From the NCBI GenBank assembly GCA_023807065.1, contig JAJJLU010004105.1, forward strand, positions 1-18,596: DNA of 18,596 bases. Reading direction: 5' to 3'. A program made the translations under genes and the position numbers. The notes beneath the pieces were generated by a model. That model did not search any database. It was not told the DNA's origin and saw only the letters and a list, made by a program, of their open reading frames with translations. Shown here piece by piece: positions 17,322 to 18,596 of the stretch (its first letter is position 1; each line of letters opens with the position of its first letter). This DNA comes from Isotricha intestinalis (Eukaryota; Ciliophora; Litostomatea; Vestibuliferida; Isotrichidae).

Positions 17322-18596
17322 TAATTGAAAAATTAAATAGAATAAATTAAATTATTTTTCAAAATAATCAAATTTTCATATTTCTATAGAAAAAGAAATA
17401 ATATTTCTTTTATTATTTCCTATATAATTTAATTCTCTTACCCAGTTTTTTCTTCTTTGGCATTTATTAAATGAGTTGATAGTAAAATTTTGAATTTTAA
17501 AATTAGAGATTCAACCAATAAACAAAATATTATCATTAGATAAAAATACATTTAGAAAAAATTTATGTTCATTTGAATAATATTAAAGGAACAATTTAAT
17601 TGATTATTTTCCAACATCACATCAATTACTTTTTCACTTCCAATTAATATTATTTTAATCATTTAATTAAAATAATTATTATATAAACCACAAATAATAT
17701 TAATAATTGATATTTTGAAATATATTTCCAAAATTTAAATGTAATATCTTATTTTGATTTTAAAAAATAATTTATTTCCCATTATTCAATGATATAAAAA
17801 TAATAACTAACATATTATTTTTTTTAAAATTTTTTCATTTGGGAAATTGCTTTCAGAACTTATAAAAATTTTATTTAATTTTATATTATGTTTGGAAATT
17901 TAATACTCAATGGAATTTTTTTTAATTTATATAATTTTCAATTTTCTATTTTCTCTGTTTAATATATTGGTATTCTTAATTTTTATAATTTTTTATTTTT
18001 CTTTCTATATCTTCCTTTAATTATTCTTAACTTAATATTTAATGTTTTTAATAATCTTTTTTTTCATCTTTTATCTATTTTTTACTTTTTTTCTACTCAT
18101 TATTGTTTATTGAAATTACATTGAATAGATAATCTTTATTTATTCTAACATTAATTGTTTATTTAAAATATAGAAATCAAATAAATGTTTTATCGTATTT
18201 TTATAAATGAACCTTATTTTGAAAATTATTCTTTATATATTACTCTTTTTAACAACCAATTGAATAATTAAGTTTAGAAGTTTTTACAGTAATTCTTTTG
18301 ATTTTAAATTTAATTGTTTTTGATTTAATTCAAATACTAAAATATAAATACTAAAATAATAATTAAAAAATATATTCTTTTTAATAGAAATAATTAAGAA
18401 GCTATATTCATAAATAATAATTAATAGAATAAATATGTTCAACTTAATTTTTGTTTTAAAATAGTTGTAATACAAAATTATTTGTAGTATACAAAAGAAG
18501 ATTTTATAAATCATAAAACAAAACAATTTTTGAATACTATTAATAAAAAATTGAAATATTATTATCAAAGAAAAATTAACCTAGGATTTTTTAATT
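17322..18596. other. AT-rich spacer with one small coding-like remnant
   Basis: Downstream of the array. Near 17503-17658 the + strand reads LEIQPINKILSLDKNTF and, after two in-frame TAA, NNLIDYFPTSHQLLFHFQ, which looks like a decayed gene piece I cannot name. From about 17660 on I see only A/T runs. The 94-codon minus frame near 18284-18568 is hydrophobic and low-complexity, and I do not call it a gene. Confidence 0.4.

Noticed and set aside
18284..18568. 94-codon minus-strand open frame
   Set aside because: Hydrophobic low-complexity translation of A/T runs, with no motif and no support for a real start.

Overview
This is a very AT-rich nuclear DNA fragment of a eukaryote, most likely a protist. 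The clear genes are eukaryotic in type: a seven-bladed WD40 protein, an SLC35F6-like membrane carrier, a protein kinase joined to a B-box and a DUF285/BspA leucine-rich tail, and an ADP-ribosyltransferase-like protein. All four open frames use the standard genetic code: Gln is CAA/CAG and each frame ends at TAA. Intergenic DNA is almost all A and T. I cannot name the genus. The mix of BspA-type repeats, kinases and mono-ART-like proteins fits an anaerobic or amoeboid protist, but that is inference.

Layout. 124-504 (-): small Asn/Ser/Thr-rich ORF. About 800-3250 (-): decayed coding region with many frame changes and with TAA/TAG where Gln is expected; its codon use differs from its neighbours. 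3918-4910 (+): WD40 protein. 5849-5870: a perfect GC-rich palindrome alone in AT-rich DNA. About 6015-7018 (+): broken coiled-coil gene. 7222-8409 (+): SLC35F6-like carrier. 8760-8969 (+): broken MORN-repeat gene, with another remnant at 9036-9119. 9258-11534 (-): kinase/B-box/DUF285 protein. About 13864-14450 (+): another decayed coding stretch. 14559-16058 (+): ART-like ORF. 16043-17321 (+): a micro-exon array. The rest is AT-rich sequence in which I see no gene.

The main observation is the array that starts at the end of the ART-like ORF. Over about 1.28 kb the sequence repeats the pattern ...AG-NNN-GT... more than 40 times. By hand I count 42 consecutive coding islands; 39 are exactly 3 nt long and the others are 6, 9 and 9 nt. 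They are separated by spacers of 21-31 nt, 39 of 44 of which begin with GT and 43 of 44 end with AG. Read in order the islands contain no stop and spell a Cys-rich peptide that begins with a CxxC (C-I-N-C) and ends with a CPKCG knuckle, followed by a short last exon with a stop. The simplest reading is that the 3' part of this gene is split into single-codon exons by tiny introns, so that a zinc-ribbon-like tail is assembled one codon at a time. Removal at the DNA level or translational bypass could give the same pattern. I know of no described gene with this organisation, but I could not search for one.

The genes have no obvious shared pathway. The window reads as gene islands separated by AT-rich spacers and several gene relics.
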